Source of the DNA: Sipunculus nudus
Lineage: Eukaryota; Annelida; Sipuncula; Golfingiida; Sipunculidae
Reading direction: 5' to 3'
DNA length: 64,000 nt
Assembly (NCBI GenBank): GCA_026874595.1
Contig: CM049319.1
Location: 1,181,501 to 1,245,500 of the forward strand
The position numbers and the translations under genes are program-made. Positions within the stretch are counted from its first letter, which is position 1, and every line of letters begins with the position of its first letter. Shown here one piece after another: positions 11,498 to 23,500 of this stretch. Below the pieces are notes generated by a model. It did no database searches, was not told where the DNA came from, and saw nothing but the letters and a program-made list of their open reading frames with translations.

Positions 11498-12958
11498 ATG
11501 GATTGGCCTCGGGTAACAAAGGCGTCTACCAGTACAAGTGCACTCTTAGGCGAGTCCCTTGAAATACTGAACTCCTGCTCACCATTTGACTTTTCTCCAA
11601 ACACTTCAATTTGTGAAAACTTAGATGAAATTTTAAGTATTTGTGAACAATTACCGAGAGAAGATTATGTTGAAACCCTTCAAGAGGCAGTAAGATCACA
11701 AGAAATTGATATCAGCTGTATCAGGACCTATCTGTTTGAAATCGCATCGACTGTTACCAGTTTCCCAGGGGGAGTTCTTATAAAGAGACAAAAAGCCAAA
11801 GGGTTAGAAGGTTTTGAAAATAAACTAGCAAATGACTGTTACGTATTACAAGCCTTTATTAACGGGGGTAACCCTTCAGAAGTTACAGAGGTTCTTAGTG
11901 GGTATCACCAAAGCAAAGCTCGTCGGACAGTGGTCACTGCACCACATCGACTTGATTCAGAACAAGGTTTATATAAAACAACGGAAATAATGAAAGGTCT
12001 TGATTTAAACACAAAGCAGAATTGGGATGAACTTGACAGTAAGTGTCACAATTTGCAAAAAACATGTGACATAAGAAATGATTGTATATCCAAACAAATT
12101 ATGGAATTCATGTCAGAGATCAGAAGTTTAAAAGATGGTTTGACAATACAGTGTAACAGACTAGAATTAGACATGATAGCGCTACGCGCAACAGTAGAAG
12201 ATCAAAAGAATGAAATATCAAAAATTGCAGAAGACTTAAACAGTATAAAAACCTTTTGCCCCGATCAATCGACCACAAACGACCCAAATGAACAACACAA
12301 ATTAATGAATGCAGAAATTAAGATACTCAAGACAAAATCACGCGATGTAGAGAGGAATGTTGATCTTCTTAAGGAAAAAACAAGCTCTCTGTCACAATCT
12401 GTAACTAGACTTAGAAAAGAAATGAACGACACCGTGGCAAGAAAAACTACGTTCAACGATGCATCGTTTTCCCTCGCTGTACGTAACGGCGCCTCACGAG
12501 ATAAACCTGGAATAAGGACCCCTGCCGAGACCTATAATGCTCAGCGTCAGTGTGATGGTATGGAAACCAACAATACAGGCGGACAACTTGAAAAAGATAT
12601 TGAGGTCTTGCATATGCAGACTTGCCAAGGGTTTCCCCCTTTTTCAGACGGTCGGCCCACTGATGGGAACGGATTGACGGCAAGCCATGATCGACGATTC
12701 CATAGACGTGATGATTCAGCATGTGTTGACTTTTATGTGGGCAATGTGCCTTACAATGTTGACATTAATACATTTTTCAGGTTCTTGAGATCTAGGGGTA
12801 TCTTTATAGCAAACATTCGTCAACTGCCTAATAAAAAACGTGGTTATACTTCGTATTATCTTAAGGTTCACAGTATCAGTGGAAACGTGGTACAAGATCC
12901 AAAATTCTGGCCACGTGATAGCTATGCCAGGCGATGGCATCAGAAACCGAAAGACTAG
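11498..12958 (+). CDS. LINE ORF1 protein (coiled coil plus C-terminal RRM-like domain)
   Basis: An open 486-aa frame, the first ORF of the inserted LINE. Residues 1-170 have no recognisable domain. Residues about 175-315 are rich in heptad-like Leu/Ile/Met positions (EFMSEIRSLKDGL, EISKIAEDLNSIK, NVDLLKEKTSSLSQSVTRL) and look like a coiled coil for trimerisation or RNP assembly. Residues about 405-486 begin CVDFYVGNVPYNVD and continue to YTSYYLKV, resembling an RRM-type RNA-binding fold. No CCHC knuckle is seen in this ORF. The expected role is an RNA chaperone that packages the LINE transcript. The start is the first ATG of the frame and the stop is 81 bp before ORF2. The absence of lesions contrasts with ORF2. 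Confidence 0.85.
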   Translation: MDWPRVTKASTSTSALLGESLEILNSCSPFDFSPNTSICENLDEILSICEQLPREDYVETLQEAVRSQEIDISCIRTYLFEIASTVTSFPGGVLIKRQKAKGLEGFENKLANDCYVLQAFINGGNPSEVTEVLSGYHQSKARRTVVTAPHRLDSEQGLYKTTEIMKGLDLNTKQNWDELDSKCHNLQKTCDIRNDCISKQIMEFMSEIRSLKDGLTIQCNRLELDMIALRATVEDQKNEISKIAEDLNSIKTFCPDQSTTNDPNEQHKLMNAEIKILKTKSRDVERNVDLLKEKTSSLSQSVTRLRKEMNDTVARKTTFNDASFSLAVRNGASRDKPGIRTPAETYNAQRQCDGMETNNTGGQLEKDIEVLHMQTCQGFPPFSDGRPTDGNGLTASHDRRFHRRDDSACVDFYVGNVPYNVDINTFFRFLRSRGIFIANIRQLPNKKRGYTSYYLKVHSISGNVVQDPKFWPRDSYARRWHQKPKD

Positions 12959-13039
12959 AGAATGTAAATGGTACTCAACACTGTAATCATTATATAGTGT
13001 ATTATTATATAACAAGTTTAAAAACAATTTGATATTTAT

Positions 13040-16000
13040 ATGCTTGAAAACTTTAAAAATGTTACAATAGCGTGTTACAACATACGTGGAGCCATGTACG
13101 GCTTAACGTATTTGTGTAGAATTCTTGATGAAAAAGCAATAGATATCTGTGTAGTTAGTGAACACTGGCTGCGTCCGGATAATCTAGATTTTTTGTCAAC
13201 ACTACACACAAATTATCATGTATATGGAGTATGTGACTCATCCTTATCAGATTGTTGTAATACGTACAGAGGTAAGGGAGGTGTCGCAATACTGTACAAG
13301 AAATCTTTAGCTATCAATATATGTCATGTAAAAGAACTAACAGATGATAGAATAATAGGAATTTGCTTGGATTGTAATGGCCTTGAGAATACTTATATTT
13401 TGGAGTGTACATGCCCCGTTCAGTATAAATCAAATATAGAAACATTATATGATCTGTATAATAAGTATGCTGTTCATGGAGAGGTTATATTTTTAGGTGA
13501 TTTCGATAGTGAAGTTACGATGCCAAGTTTTCCAGGGAAGCCATCTAGTAAAAGTTTAGCATTTAATAATTTTTTTATAGATAATGATCTCATATCTTTA
13601 ACTGCACATGGTATGTGTAAGGGACCAAGATATACGTTTGATCCATATGATAGTGGTACCCATAGGACGTTAATTGACCATATTGTATTGTCGAAAGATA
13701 GAATACATGATGTTACGTACTGTGAGATATTAGATGATGATTATCGTAACGGGTCGGATCATCTTCCGGTCGTAGCGTCTATAAGTAAGTCAGTATGTTA
13801 CAGTAAACCTCCCATAGAGAACCTTCAAATAAACTGGAAGAAAGTTCTAAAGAATCCAACAATTAAAAGGCACTTTTCTGAAAATTTATCCCAAAAACTT
13901 TTAACTTTGGATCAACCTGAAATAGAAAATTGTAGTGAGGAAACCTTAAACGCGTACTATAATGAGCTCATAGATATAATAAATCAGACTGCAACCGAAC
14001 AGTTACCTCATAAAAAATACAGAACTTATTTAAAACCTGAATGGGGCAAGTTATTAAAACCATTACACAAACACATGAAAGCTATGCGAACAGAATGGGT
14101 ACATGACGGACGTCCTACAGGAAATGCCGAATCGTATAAAAAATATAAGCAATCGAAACGAAAGTTTAGAAGGGAAATGAGGGCATACCAGAGAAAAAAG
14201 GAAAGAGAGTTTTTTGAAGAGGTTGATGCAAATTCCGAAATTGACTTGAATAAATTTTGGAGTCGTCTTAGACTGAAACGGAGAAAGAGGCCAAATGTTC
14301 TCTCCTCTATTAATTTTGAAGGATTTGAAACCAAAACCAGAACAGAAATATGTAAAGGATGGGCATCTTATTTCACAAAGTTAATTATATAGTCCTCTAG
14401 ACATACCAGAATTTGATGTAAATTTAAAATCTGAAATAGACATCAAATTAAAACAATATATTAAAGAGTCGTGTACAAACGAAAATTGTATATTTGATGA
14501 TACCTTGAGGGAAATAGAAGTAAAAAACTGTATTAGGTCATTAAAAATCGGCAAGGCGGCAGGTGCAGACAAGATTTACAATGAACACATTAAACTAGGA
14601 GGTTCAGTGTTATCTGAACATATATTGCATCTGTTCAAAATAATATTTAAAAAAGTTTTACCTGTTGCTATGAAAAAAAGCCTGATTGTAACAATCTTGA
14701 AAAATCCTTCAAAAAGTTAAAAATGTCCAAATAATTACAGAGGTATATGTTTACTACCGAGTATCTACAAATTACTTGAAAAAATTATATTAGGAAGAAT
14801 TAAAAAAATTTATTGAATTTTATAGAATACGCTTCCCTAATCCTATGCAATGTGCTTACCGGAGAGGCACTGGAGCTTTAAATGCATCCTTTTATAAATT
14901 AGAATGTGTGTGCCATAACTTGGAGAGACAGTCCAAAGTATTTGCCTGCTATATGGACAGCAGCAAAGCTTATGATAGAGTCTGGCATTCTGGTTTATTT
15001 GTAAAATTGTATGAATTTGGAATTAACGGCCCACTTTGGAGAACTATCATAAACGCTTATACAGACACAAAGGCTGCAGTACTTTATGACGGTGAAATCA
15101 GCCCATTGTTTCCGATAAAGCAGTCAGTAAGACAGGGAGGAGTACTATCCCCCTGGTTGTACCTTTTATATTTAAATGCTCTTTTAGATGAGCTATTATC
15201 ACAGAACTTAGGAGCCAGAATTAAAAACATATATGTTGGTAGTCCCACACAAGCAGATGACATAACCCTGCTCTCAGTTTCACCAACAGGACTGCAACAG
15301 ATGATAAATATATGCTATGAATATTCTCGCAAATGGCGGTTTACCTTTAACCCGGATAAGTCCGTTGTTATGGTCTTCGGTGAATCTGAAAAAAGATATA
15401 AAATCTCGAAAGTGGAATGTAAAATGGACACTAGGCGGTAAACCTGTACCTGTGGTAAGTAACCATAAGCATCTTGGTATCTGGTGGCAGTCGTCTTTAT
15501 CATCAATTAAAAATACTGAAGAAGTATGCAGGAAAGGCAAAGGTTCCCTGCTGTCCCTTGCTGGAGCAGGGGTACGGCCGTGTGGCTTAAATCCATTGAC
15601 AATAGTGCGGCTTTATAAATTAATGGTTTTACCGAGAAGTTTATACGGTTCTGAGCTCTGGTGCACCCTAACAGTCAAAGAACAAAATATGTTAGAGAGA
15701 ATGCACAGATCTTGTTTAAAAATAGCACAGTCTATACACATCCAAACAAGATCAGACATAGTGCAGTCATTAGTCGGAATGCCGTCAATTACTTTATTCA
15801 TAAATCAACGCAAACTTATGTTCTTTGGTAGACTTTGTGAAAACATCCCAGGTTCTTTACCCTTACGAATTCTGCTCATGCGAGTAAAAAGTTACTTCAC
15901 CAGAAATATTAAGTATGGATTTGTAGCTGATGTAATAAATCTCATTGGTAAATTAGGGCTACAAGAACATCTAATTCAGTTTGTTGTACATAATTCAGTC

Positions 16001-16555
16001 ATACCAAGATGTATGTGGAAAAGAACTGTCACGAATGCTATAATTAATTATGAAAAGTCTTCCATTGAAAGTAGAACCTATAATCTTGATGTGTTTAAAA
16101 TGATAAGAAGTGTTCAAGTAGATATGTTAAATCCCTGTATACTTTGGACAGTAGCAAGAGACAAACCATCCTCATGGGGGTTATTTTCTTATATGGTGCA
16201 ATTACTTGCAAATTATGGAGTATTAGAAACACTTGACCGGGAGTTCATGTGTCATTTTTGTGGCAAAATGTTCATTAATGCAATACGTCATGTGACAGTT
16301 TCGTGTGATAAGACTTTAACAGAACAAGAACAACTTTGGGATTTCATTAATGATAAATTCTCAGTAGAGTTCAGTGTCTATACGAACATGTTACGTGATG
16401 ACCAGTTTATAGCTGTTATTTTTGGAGCACCGGTATCTTGTTTAACATATCAAGAACAAGCTATGTTTTTGTATAGATCAGCATTTTTCTTCAAATGTGT
16501 TAAAACTACAATAGAAGAACTATGGCCGTCAAAAGTGTACGCTAATATTATATAA
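13040..16555 (+). pseudogene. LINE ORF2 (APE endonuclease, reverse transcriptase, C-terminal CCHC), frameshifted
   Basis: The polyprotein is read in frame pieces 13040-14392, 14505-14720, 14845-15441 and 15317-16555. The first carries an APE endonuclease: ACYNIRGAMYG, the catalytic Glu in VVSEHWL, a GDFN block altered to GDFDSE, LIDHIVLS and closing GSDHLPVV. RT follows: GKAAGADKI, then NNYRGICLLPSIYKLLEKI (between frames near 14725-14785), QCAYRRGTGALNA, motif A DSSKAYDRVWH, motif B RQGGVLSPWLYLLY, motif C with QADD where YADD is usual, and FNPDKSVVM. The C-terminus has a CX2C...HX4C knuckle (CHFCG...HVTVSC). Breaks lie near 14385, 14715, 14810 and 15420. These need at least three indels, so the copy is dead although little eroded. 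Confidence 0.9.
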
Positions 16556-16734
16556 AAGATTGAGAATATCAGGGAAAACTTTATTACTAATCTATATTTG
16601 CTACTTAAAACGTAAACTGTATAATTCACATTACTAGTTGTGATCATTTGCACAATCTGTATTATTATACTGTTCATATACATTTTGATTGTACTCTTCG
16701 TTACACGGAAGAAATAAAGAAATCAATCAATCAA

Positions 16735-17662
16735 TCCTGGGTGGTGGGGTTATGATATAGTCTGGTTAATGATGCAAGTGTAAACTTCCTGGGTGGTGGG
16801 GTTACAATTCGTGTCCGGTTAATGATGTAAGTTTTAACTTCCTGGATTGTTGGGTTATTATATATTCCGGTTGATGATGTAAGTTTAAACTTCCTGGGTC
16901 GGGAGTTTACAATTCGTGTCCGGTTAATGATGTAAGTGTAAACTTCCTGGGTGGTGGGGTTACGATTCGTGTCAGGTTAATGATGTAAGTTTAACCTTCC
17001 TGGGTTGTTGGGTTATTATATTGTCCGGTTAATGAAGTGTAAACTTCCTGGGTAGTGGGGTTACGATTCGTGTCAGGTTAATGATGTAAGTTTAACCTTC
17101 CTGGGTTGTTGGGTTATTATATTGTCCGGTTAATGAAGTGTAAACTTCCTGGGTAGTGGGGTTACGATTCGTGTCAGGTTAATGATGTAAGTTTAACCTT
17201 CCTGGGTTGTTGGGTTGTTATATTGTCCGGTTAATGATGTAAGTGTAAACTTCCTGGGTTGGGAGTTTACAATTCGTGTCCGGTAAATGATGCAAGTTTA
17301 AACTTCTTGGAATGTGGGGTTATGATTCGTGTCCGGATTATGATGTAAGTGTAAACTTCTTGGATTGTGGAGTTTCGATTCGTGTCCGGTTAATGATGTA
17401 AGTTTAATTTCCAGAGTTTTGGGGTTACGAATCGTATCTGGTTAATGATATAATTGTAAACTTCCTGGGTTGTTGGGTTATGATTTGTGTCCGGTTAATG
17501 ATGTAAGTATAAGTTCCAGGGTTTTGGGGTTACGAATCGTGTCCGGTTAATGATGTTAGTTTAATTTCCAGGGTTTTGGGGTTACGAATCGTGTCCGGTT
17601 AATGATGTATGTTTAAACTTCCCGGTTTGTCGGGTAACGATTTGTGTCTGGTTAATGATGGA
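16735..17662. repeat. 53-bp minisatellite, right part
   Basis: About 17 more units of the 53-bp minisatellite. A 101-bp dimer (long plus short unit) repeats at 16971, 17072 and 17173, a second local higher-order expansion. Units degrade towards 17662. Downstream flanking DNA near 17850-17885 (CCTGTCAGCATGT, then AACAGTTACGATTTG) resembles the upstream flank near 10420-10470, suggesting the original locus around the array. Confidence 0.92.
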
Positions 17663-17980
17663 TAATGCCTTCCGAAGGTTTCGCTCCAGAACTCGGAAAA
17701 TATAGTTCACATTGACCTTACTTCTCGTTCCCACAGAGGACCTACGTGGACCAGTTACCATGGGGAGTTTGTAAATCCTAGGTCTTCGATTTCAATGTAT
17801 GCCTTGGTAACAGTCTGACAGATATGTTCACAGAGAAGCTTTCAGAACCTGTCAGCATGTAAAGTGGGTCTAACAGTTACGATTTGTTTTACGTTTTTTA
17901 CGTTTAGGCGAGCTTGCCATGATTGACACAAGCCAAGCAAACCAAATGGCTTGCATTACATTTCTTTGGGCTTTAACTGA

Positions 17981-18409
17981 TTTGTCCCACATGCCCCGCC
18001 TCCTTGGTCGAAGGTCACGCGTGTCATTTTTTTAGCAACGCACCTGTTCTTTGCTATATTCGGAAAGTCGCCATGCAGCTTGACTTGCATGGTCACTTAA
18101 TTTTCATGACCCTGTGAATTCGCCGCATGTGGGACAAACCCCTATAGCTAGCTCAGATGACTTTCAGTAAAACCCTATGGTCAAACAGCCATTTAATTTG
18201 TATATAATGATATTAGTAAGTATTATGAGCTGAAGTATGACATCTCTTGCTTGTTTTTGTAATGTTTATTAATTATGTTTGTTTCACAAATAGACCAAAT
18301 CCATTTAACTGCCAAATTATGCACATGTTACTGCTATTATAAGCTTTCCCTCATGTTTTGGTTGAGAGTAACATCATGACAATAACCTTCGTTTGTCCCA
18401 CATGCGGCG
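17981..18409. repeat. Three-armed inverted repeat (TTTGTCCCACATG family)
   Basis: The 19-mer CGCCGCATGTGGGACAAAC at 18121-18139 has an exact inverted copy, GTTTGTCCCACATGCGGCG, at 18391-18409, and a 3-mismatch-scale inverted copy TTTGTCCCACATGCCCCGCC at 17981-18000. The outer and middle arms therefore bound segments of about 160 and 289 bp. This looks like terminal inverted repeats of one or two nested small DNA elements. I see no convincing target duplication and no transposase. Confidence 0.6.
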
Positions 18410-19840
18410 TATCTTTTATTGGTTCTAACTGTACATTCGAATTCATTTGCATTAAAGCTAGGCGTGGTGCAATCAACTGTATGACAGTTTTTAAATAACG
18501 GATACGCAGTTTGTTCTGATTAGCATAGTAACTCAATCCGATTGGTCGTAGGGGGACCCAAGGTAAATCATACGCAGTGCGAGAGCCCTGGGAAATCTTT
18601 TGAGAAAACAAGAGACATTTCCCCTTATAGATATCTGAGCTTAAAAATGTCATATTTATCATAAGTCAAAGATACAGTTTTTCACCTTACATATAAATTG
18701 TTAAGCACTGATCAGTGATGATAAGAGGCAAACCTATCTTCCCTGTGTTCTGCCCAAGCTACTTCGAGCAAGTTGAATTAGGCGTAAACATGTTACAATG
18801 TAACATCTGTCAGCGGTCGATCCGGCTGTCTTGGTAAAGGCCATGCAAATGATTGATCAGTCCTGATTATGAGACGGTTTCAAGCACTGCGTTTGCAAAG
18901 TTCTGTTTTCATTCATTAACATACTATTCAGCTAAATTGCTTGGTAATTCGAATATGTTACCAATTGAGGCTATATTACTTATGTTTTTCTGTGATAATC
19001 ACAATATTTTTTTTATAAATCAATATATAAAAAATAATTTCTGAACGTCTTTCTTGGGTGAAAAAAAGAATTAGCATCAGAATTAATGAGAGCATCATAC
19101 TTCTCCATATACCCACAAATATTCAGAAAGCTAAGATAATCACACAAAGGTTTTGGTAAACAGGAGTAGCAAACTTTTGTACGGAACACATACTACATGA
19201 AAATAAAAAATTAAATTTAAAAAAAACTCCCAAAAATCATTAACAATCTGTGTGACTATCTTTTGCTTATATACCTTGACTTAAGGTCTATAACCCATTA
19301 TGAAAAAAAGTAGCATGAATGTAAGCTGTGTCTCCTGACCAAATCTAAACGTAACAATAATAAGGTTGGCTGACGAGAGAGACATTCATACCTGGTTTTA
19401 CGAATGATTATATATACTCTTTTTCTTACTCTTACAGAACGAAATCCAGTTATTTATTATTCCAAGGATAACTAAATGTTTCATATTGGGGGCAACCTCA
19501 ATTAAAAAACTTTGAAAATCAGTAAATTTAAAATTTCACTATTTTGCTCTAGAGACTATCAACCGATTTTAAAGTGACAGCTAATATCCGATCTCCAAAA
19601 TGTATAGATGTTGTCAGGCTATTTATGTTACGTGGGAATCTATCTAGGATTATGTATAATAAACTGGGTTTTTTTTACTCTTTGTCATTTCTTTTATTGT
19701 GACACCTGCATACCATGTGTGTGAAAACCAGAGACCTAGGAACTTTCTTGAAGAAGCATTCGGTAAAGTGGTCAACGGACCATAATCATTTGCTCATAAT
19801 CTTTTCTGTTGATACGCATCTTATTTAAAAAAAGAAAAGT
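18410..19840. other. Unassigned intergenic DNA
   Basis: AT-rich, with no recognisable gene or repeat. Open frames at 18351-18662 (-) and 18853-19044 (+) have no known motif. Confidence 0.45.
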
Positions 19841-20227
19841 CAGGCGATAATAGAGTTTAACAGAAATATTTGTATTATCAACATATGACACAATGTGTCC
19901 GATATTTTAAATATAATTGCGGTTAAATATATAATATTGCGAACTGCCTACGATATTATTATTTGTCAATAGTTCTGTTGAAATGAATGATATTCCAAAG
20001 TTCACGCATTTTCAATTCATTTCCAGCATAAAAAAACAGGCGATAATGGAGTTAACATTAGAACTATTTGTTTTATGAACATAAGACACAATGTGTCCGA
20101 TATTTTAAACATAATTGCGCTTAAATATATAATATTGCAATCTGCATACGATAATATTATTTATCAATAGCTCTGTTGAAATGAATGATATTCCAAAGTT
20201 CACGCATTTCCAGTTCATTTCCAGCAT
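19841..20227. repeat. Tandem duplication, about 196 bp x 2
   Basis: CAGGCGATAATNGAGTT at 19841 recurs at 20037, and both copies run through ACACAATGTGTCCGATATTT and ATTCCAAAGTTCACGCAT to TTCATTTCCAGCAT (ending 20029 and 20227). Scattered substitutions show the duplication is not very recent. It lies immediately beyond the 3' end of the lectin gene. Confidence 0.92.
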
Positions 20228-20347
20228 GAATAATGACAAATGATTCAAGCTATAAAATACCTTTTTATATTAAACTCACATTAATGGAAAAAAAACTTCC
20301 ATTTTTATAGTATTAATTCAGCGTACAACGGGCATCCTTCTCACAAA

Positions 20348-20574
20348 TTATACAATGTAATAATGTCCCATGGTGTCATGCCACCGGAAATCAACCATGC
20401 TGATGAACAGCGCATGCTCACCAGCACGTTCCTGTGGCTGGTTGTTTGCCCACTGGGTGAAGATCAAGGGTTTACCTGTTGCTTCCCACATCCATTCTCC
20501 GTTCTGCTGGAATCTCCCTGACGTCCAGTAACCATGGAAAGAGGTCTGCCGCCGAAATACCATTTTCAAAGGAT
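20348..20574 (-). CDS. Lectin coding exon 4 (second half of CTLD)
   Basis: Acceptor TTATCCGTAG|. Encodes DPLKMVFRRQTSFHGYWTSG, GEWMWEATGKPLIFTQWANN and FRWHDTMGHYYIV, then TAA. The next frame directly downstream encodes IICEKDARCTLN and a stop at 20313-20315, the expected CTLD C-terminus. A 1-nt loss (or 2-nt gain) near 20350 therefore truncates the domain. Confidence 0.85.
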
Positions 20575-23500
20575 CTACGGATAAATAAATCACTAACATA
20601 TGAAAACCCTGTAAATTACAAGAATAATACATAATTGAAAAAAAGTCAGGTAAGTTTATTAAAACAATATTTTGTTCGGGTTTCACATGTATTTTTTTAT
20701 TCATTTCAGCAAATGCCTTACCATTCCCGCTGTCACCTGTGTTACGACTTTCCATACAATTTGCTCCCTTTTTCACATATCTCTTTTCGGCCACTATGTA
20801 TGTGCGGTTTAAACAAACAATATAACTAAAATCATCAATAAGATGTGAGATTGGTTAAGCTGGATTGATTTTACAGAAAATGACATTGCAATGTAGAGAT
20901 GCTTAGACGTGCATTGGTTTAGTCAACATTTCTAAATATGACTAACAAGGTTGTTAAAAATTAGAAAATAATGTGCCTAACCTTAGGCCGAAACGTACTT
21001 CATTCAAATGTATAACTAATATGAATAGCGCCGAAAAGAAACAACACGCCATGCAGTCAGGCCTAATCTTATTGTAAGGAGGGTATGCGTTCATTCCCTT
21101 TCGAGTGGTTGTGTGTTGGTTCAAAACATAACTCATGCAATCATGTTCATAATCTCGTACGATTTCAGAGCTCAGGGAAGAATCGGTTAGATTATGGCGT
21201 GGATCCGCCTCATGATCCGGATCCAAGAAGGACTTTCATGAATATTCACAAATGTTGAGCCACATATGCACAAAAATACCTTAAAATAAGAGCCGAATAT
21301 GTGGATGCAAAACGGGTGGGAAGGGCGCTCTCGCTTTATCAAAGTAATGTTATGATATTAAGACTATTGTGTCGTATCCATGTTCCCGTTGTAAGGAAAA
21401 CGGAAACCAGACCAGCGAGGACCACCTACAGCCAGAGTTATACCGGCGGGGTGTAAGCAAAATGTAATAAAATTGCCTAAGGTCCGTCCTTGTTGGGCTG
21501 GTGTCCTTCTTCCTGGCGACCGGAACATGGCTACGATAAAATAGTATTAATGTCGTAATTAAGTGAAATAGCCTTTTATTTAATAAGAGTCAGTCAGACC
21601 TAACCTTGAGCTCGCAGGTTCATATTATTTGTCCATATCTCTTCCAGGTGTTCCATTTCTTCCTGGGTCTCAATACTCACGAGGTCCCCGCCTGACATCT
21701 TACATTTCCTTCCTGCGCGGTCACGAGAGGTGCCCCCTTTCGGATGGAAATGGTAACAGCTGCCCACACTTTTAAGAGGTGTGTCGTTGTTTCCAAGAAT
21801 AAACACGTGACTGTATTCTCCGCCACATTGCGGAACTGCAGGAAAATATCTGTCATTTCGTACAATAGTCACGCTGCTATAGAAAATAGTACTAGAAAGA
21901 CTTTTACATGTAGCGTGAGATATGGATAAGGAGAGAGACAGATGCTCACGCAAATATTTATTATTATAATAATACGCAAGCCGTTAATCAGTCTTCTGAA
22001 AAACTCTCTGCAGAAAAAGTTTCTGCATTATAATAAATAAATTTAACTTACCGCATTGGCTACCGGGAATCCTTCTGTTGTTGACGAGAGTATTCAGCAT
22101 GCTGAGTAGAATGGCTATGTCATACATCACGCAATTATCTGTACACGTGGGCCCACACAAACCTGTGTAAAGCAAAGCTCTGTTTGCTTGTTTTGTCTTA
22201 TTTCCCTTAGTCTCTGTATTTTTGGAATCATTACCAAACCCTGGTTTTACCGCTGTGGCACCAAAGTAAAACAATAAAATGTAAGAATGTTTTCTTTTAT
22301 TGTCCTTAATAAAAAAGGTATCGGCAATATATGCAAAACACAAAATAATATCACTTATAAACGTCAAGCAAAAAGTTCAGCACTTCCAAAACGGTCACCT
22401 GCAGCGCTGCACTTGTTCTATATAGCATAAGAGTGATGAATAAATTATCTAGCTTACTTGTTACTTTCATATCCTGAGATTATAAATGGTCTAACTATAA
22501 TACTCATTCTCATCAAATAACATACACCATACAAGTATCGTCAAAAGAGAATAAAAGGGTAATATATGTGTTTTTTGTAGATTGAAACATGGATATCTCT
22601 TTTTCGCGAGGCAGCAGGAAGTTTTACATAACTGATAGCCGTTGGTGTATACTATCGAATTATAAAAAAAATGTGTATTTTGCTTCAGCAAGCAACAGGA
22701 CGTTTGAGCCAGATAAGAATATACTGACGATAATTACACAAGAAATAAAGAAAGGTTAATTTCGTTTGTTGAAACAGGGACAGTTGTCATCGTGAGCAAC
22801 CATGAATCCCACTTTGAGTTTTTCGTGCAATGGCGCACTAAAGATACAATACACGGTTATATAAAGCAAAAGGTATTTGTGTTACTGGTCAAGGTGCGAT
22901 AGAAGTCAGGGTCTTGTGGATGTCACACCAAATTTAAACAGACATTGACAGTAATGAGGGGAAGGCTGTTGTTCTGTCTGTGTCACATCTAGTTAACATA
23001 TATTTACCACTGTAGTATTATTTTGTGTATGTGACGTGTTTTCATCTTGTATTATATTATTTAGTATTAATAAACGAGGTCGTTGACATTAGATTTAACC
23101 AAGGGAATCCAAAAAATAATATACATAATAGATGGGTAAATTTAGGATAACCAAAATTTAAAGGTGCAAAGAAAATATATAACGAAATTAAAAGAAGTAT
23201 GTCGCGTGGATAGTGAATGACGGAATGAGTTGACATTATTGCAGCTTATCGTGGACGGCATCGCTTATGAAGTGCCGGGCGGTCGGTTCGTGTTTGTCTG
23301 ATTATATTGAATGTGCAGATATTTTTTCCTCTATGCTTTTATAACATAATACAAATGACCTTAGTCAAAGTTTGTATTCATATATGAGAATCACAGTATG
23401 AGATTGCTCTACACAAGCTTCAACTGCCCTTATAGCTCTATGAATACAACCCGTTATCCCAAGAAAACCTGCTGTGTATACTATAAAAATTAATAAAAGC

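Larger units (their letters stand above)
11192..16734 (+). mobile_element. Near full-length APE-type LINE inserted in the 53-bp minisatellite
   Basis: The element is 5543 bp with a 5' UTR of about 300 bp, ORF1, an 81-bp gap, ORF2 and a 3' UTR of about 180 bp ending in AATAAAG then (AATC)n. Both boundaries are exact because the insertion interrupts a regular 53-bp array: the array unit TCCTGGGTG is present on both sides (11183-11191 and 16735-16743), a 9-bp target-site duplication. ORF1 is open; ORF2 has several frameshifts, so this copy is probably not autonomous. A short tandem 3' tail instead of poly(A) is typical of CR1/L2/I-like lineages, but I cannot fix the clade. No RNase H domain is evident. 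Confidence 0.92.

Noticed and set aside
12265-13027. Minus-strand open frames opposite LINE ORF1
   Set aside because: Shadows of the plus-strand LINE ORF, with no own homology.
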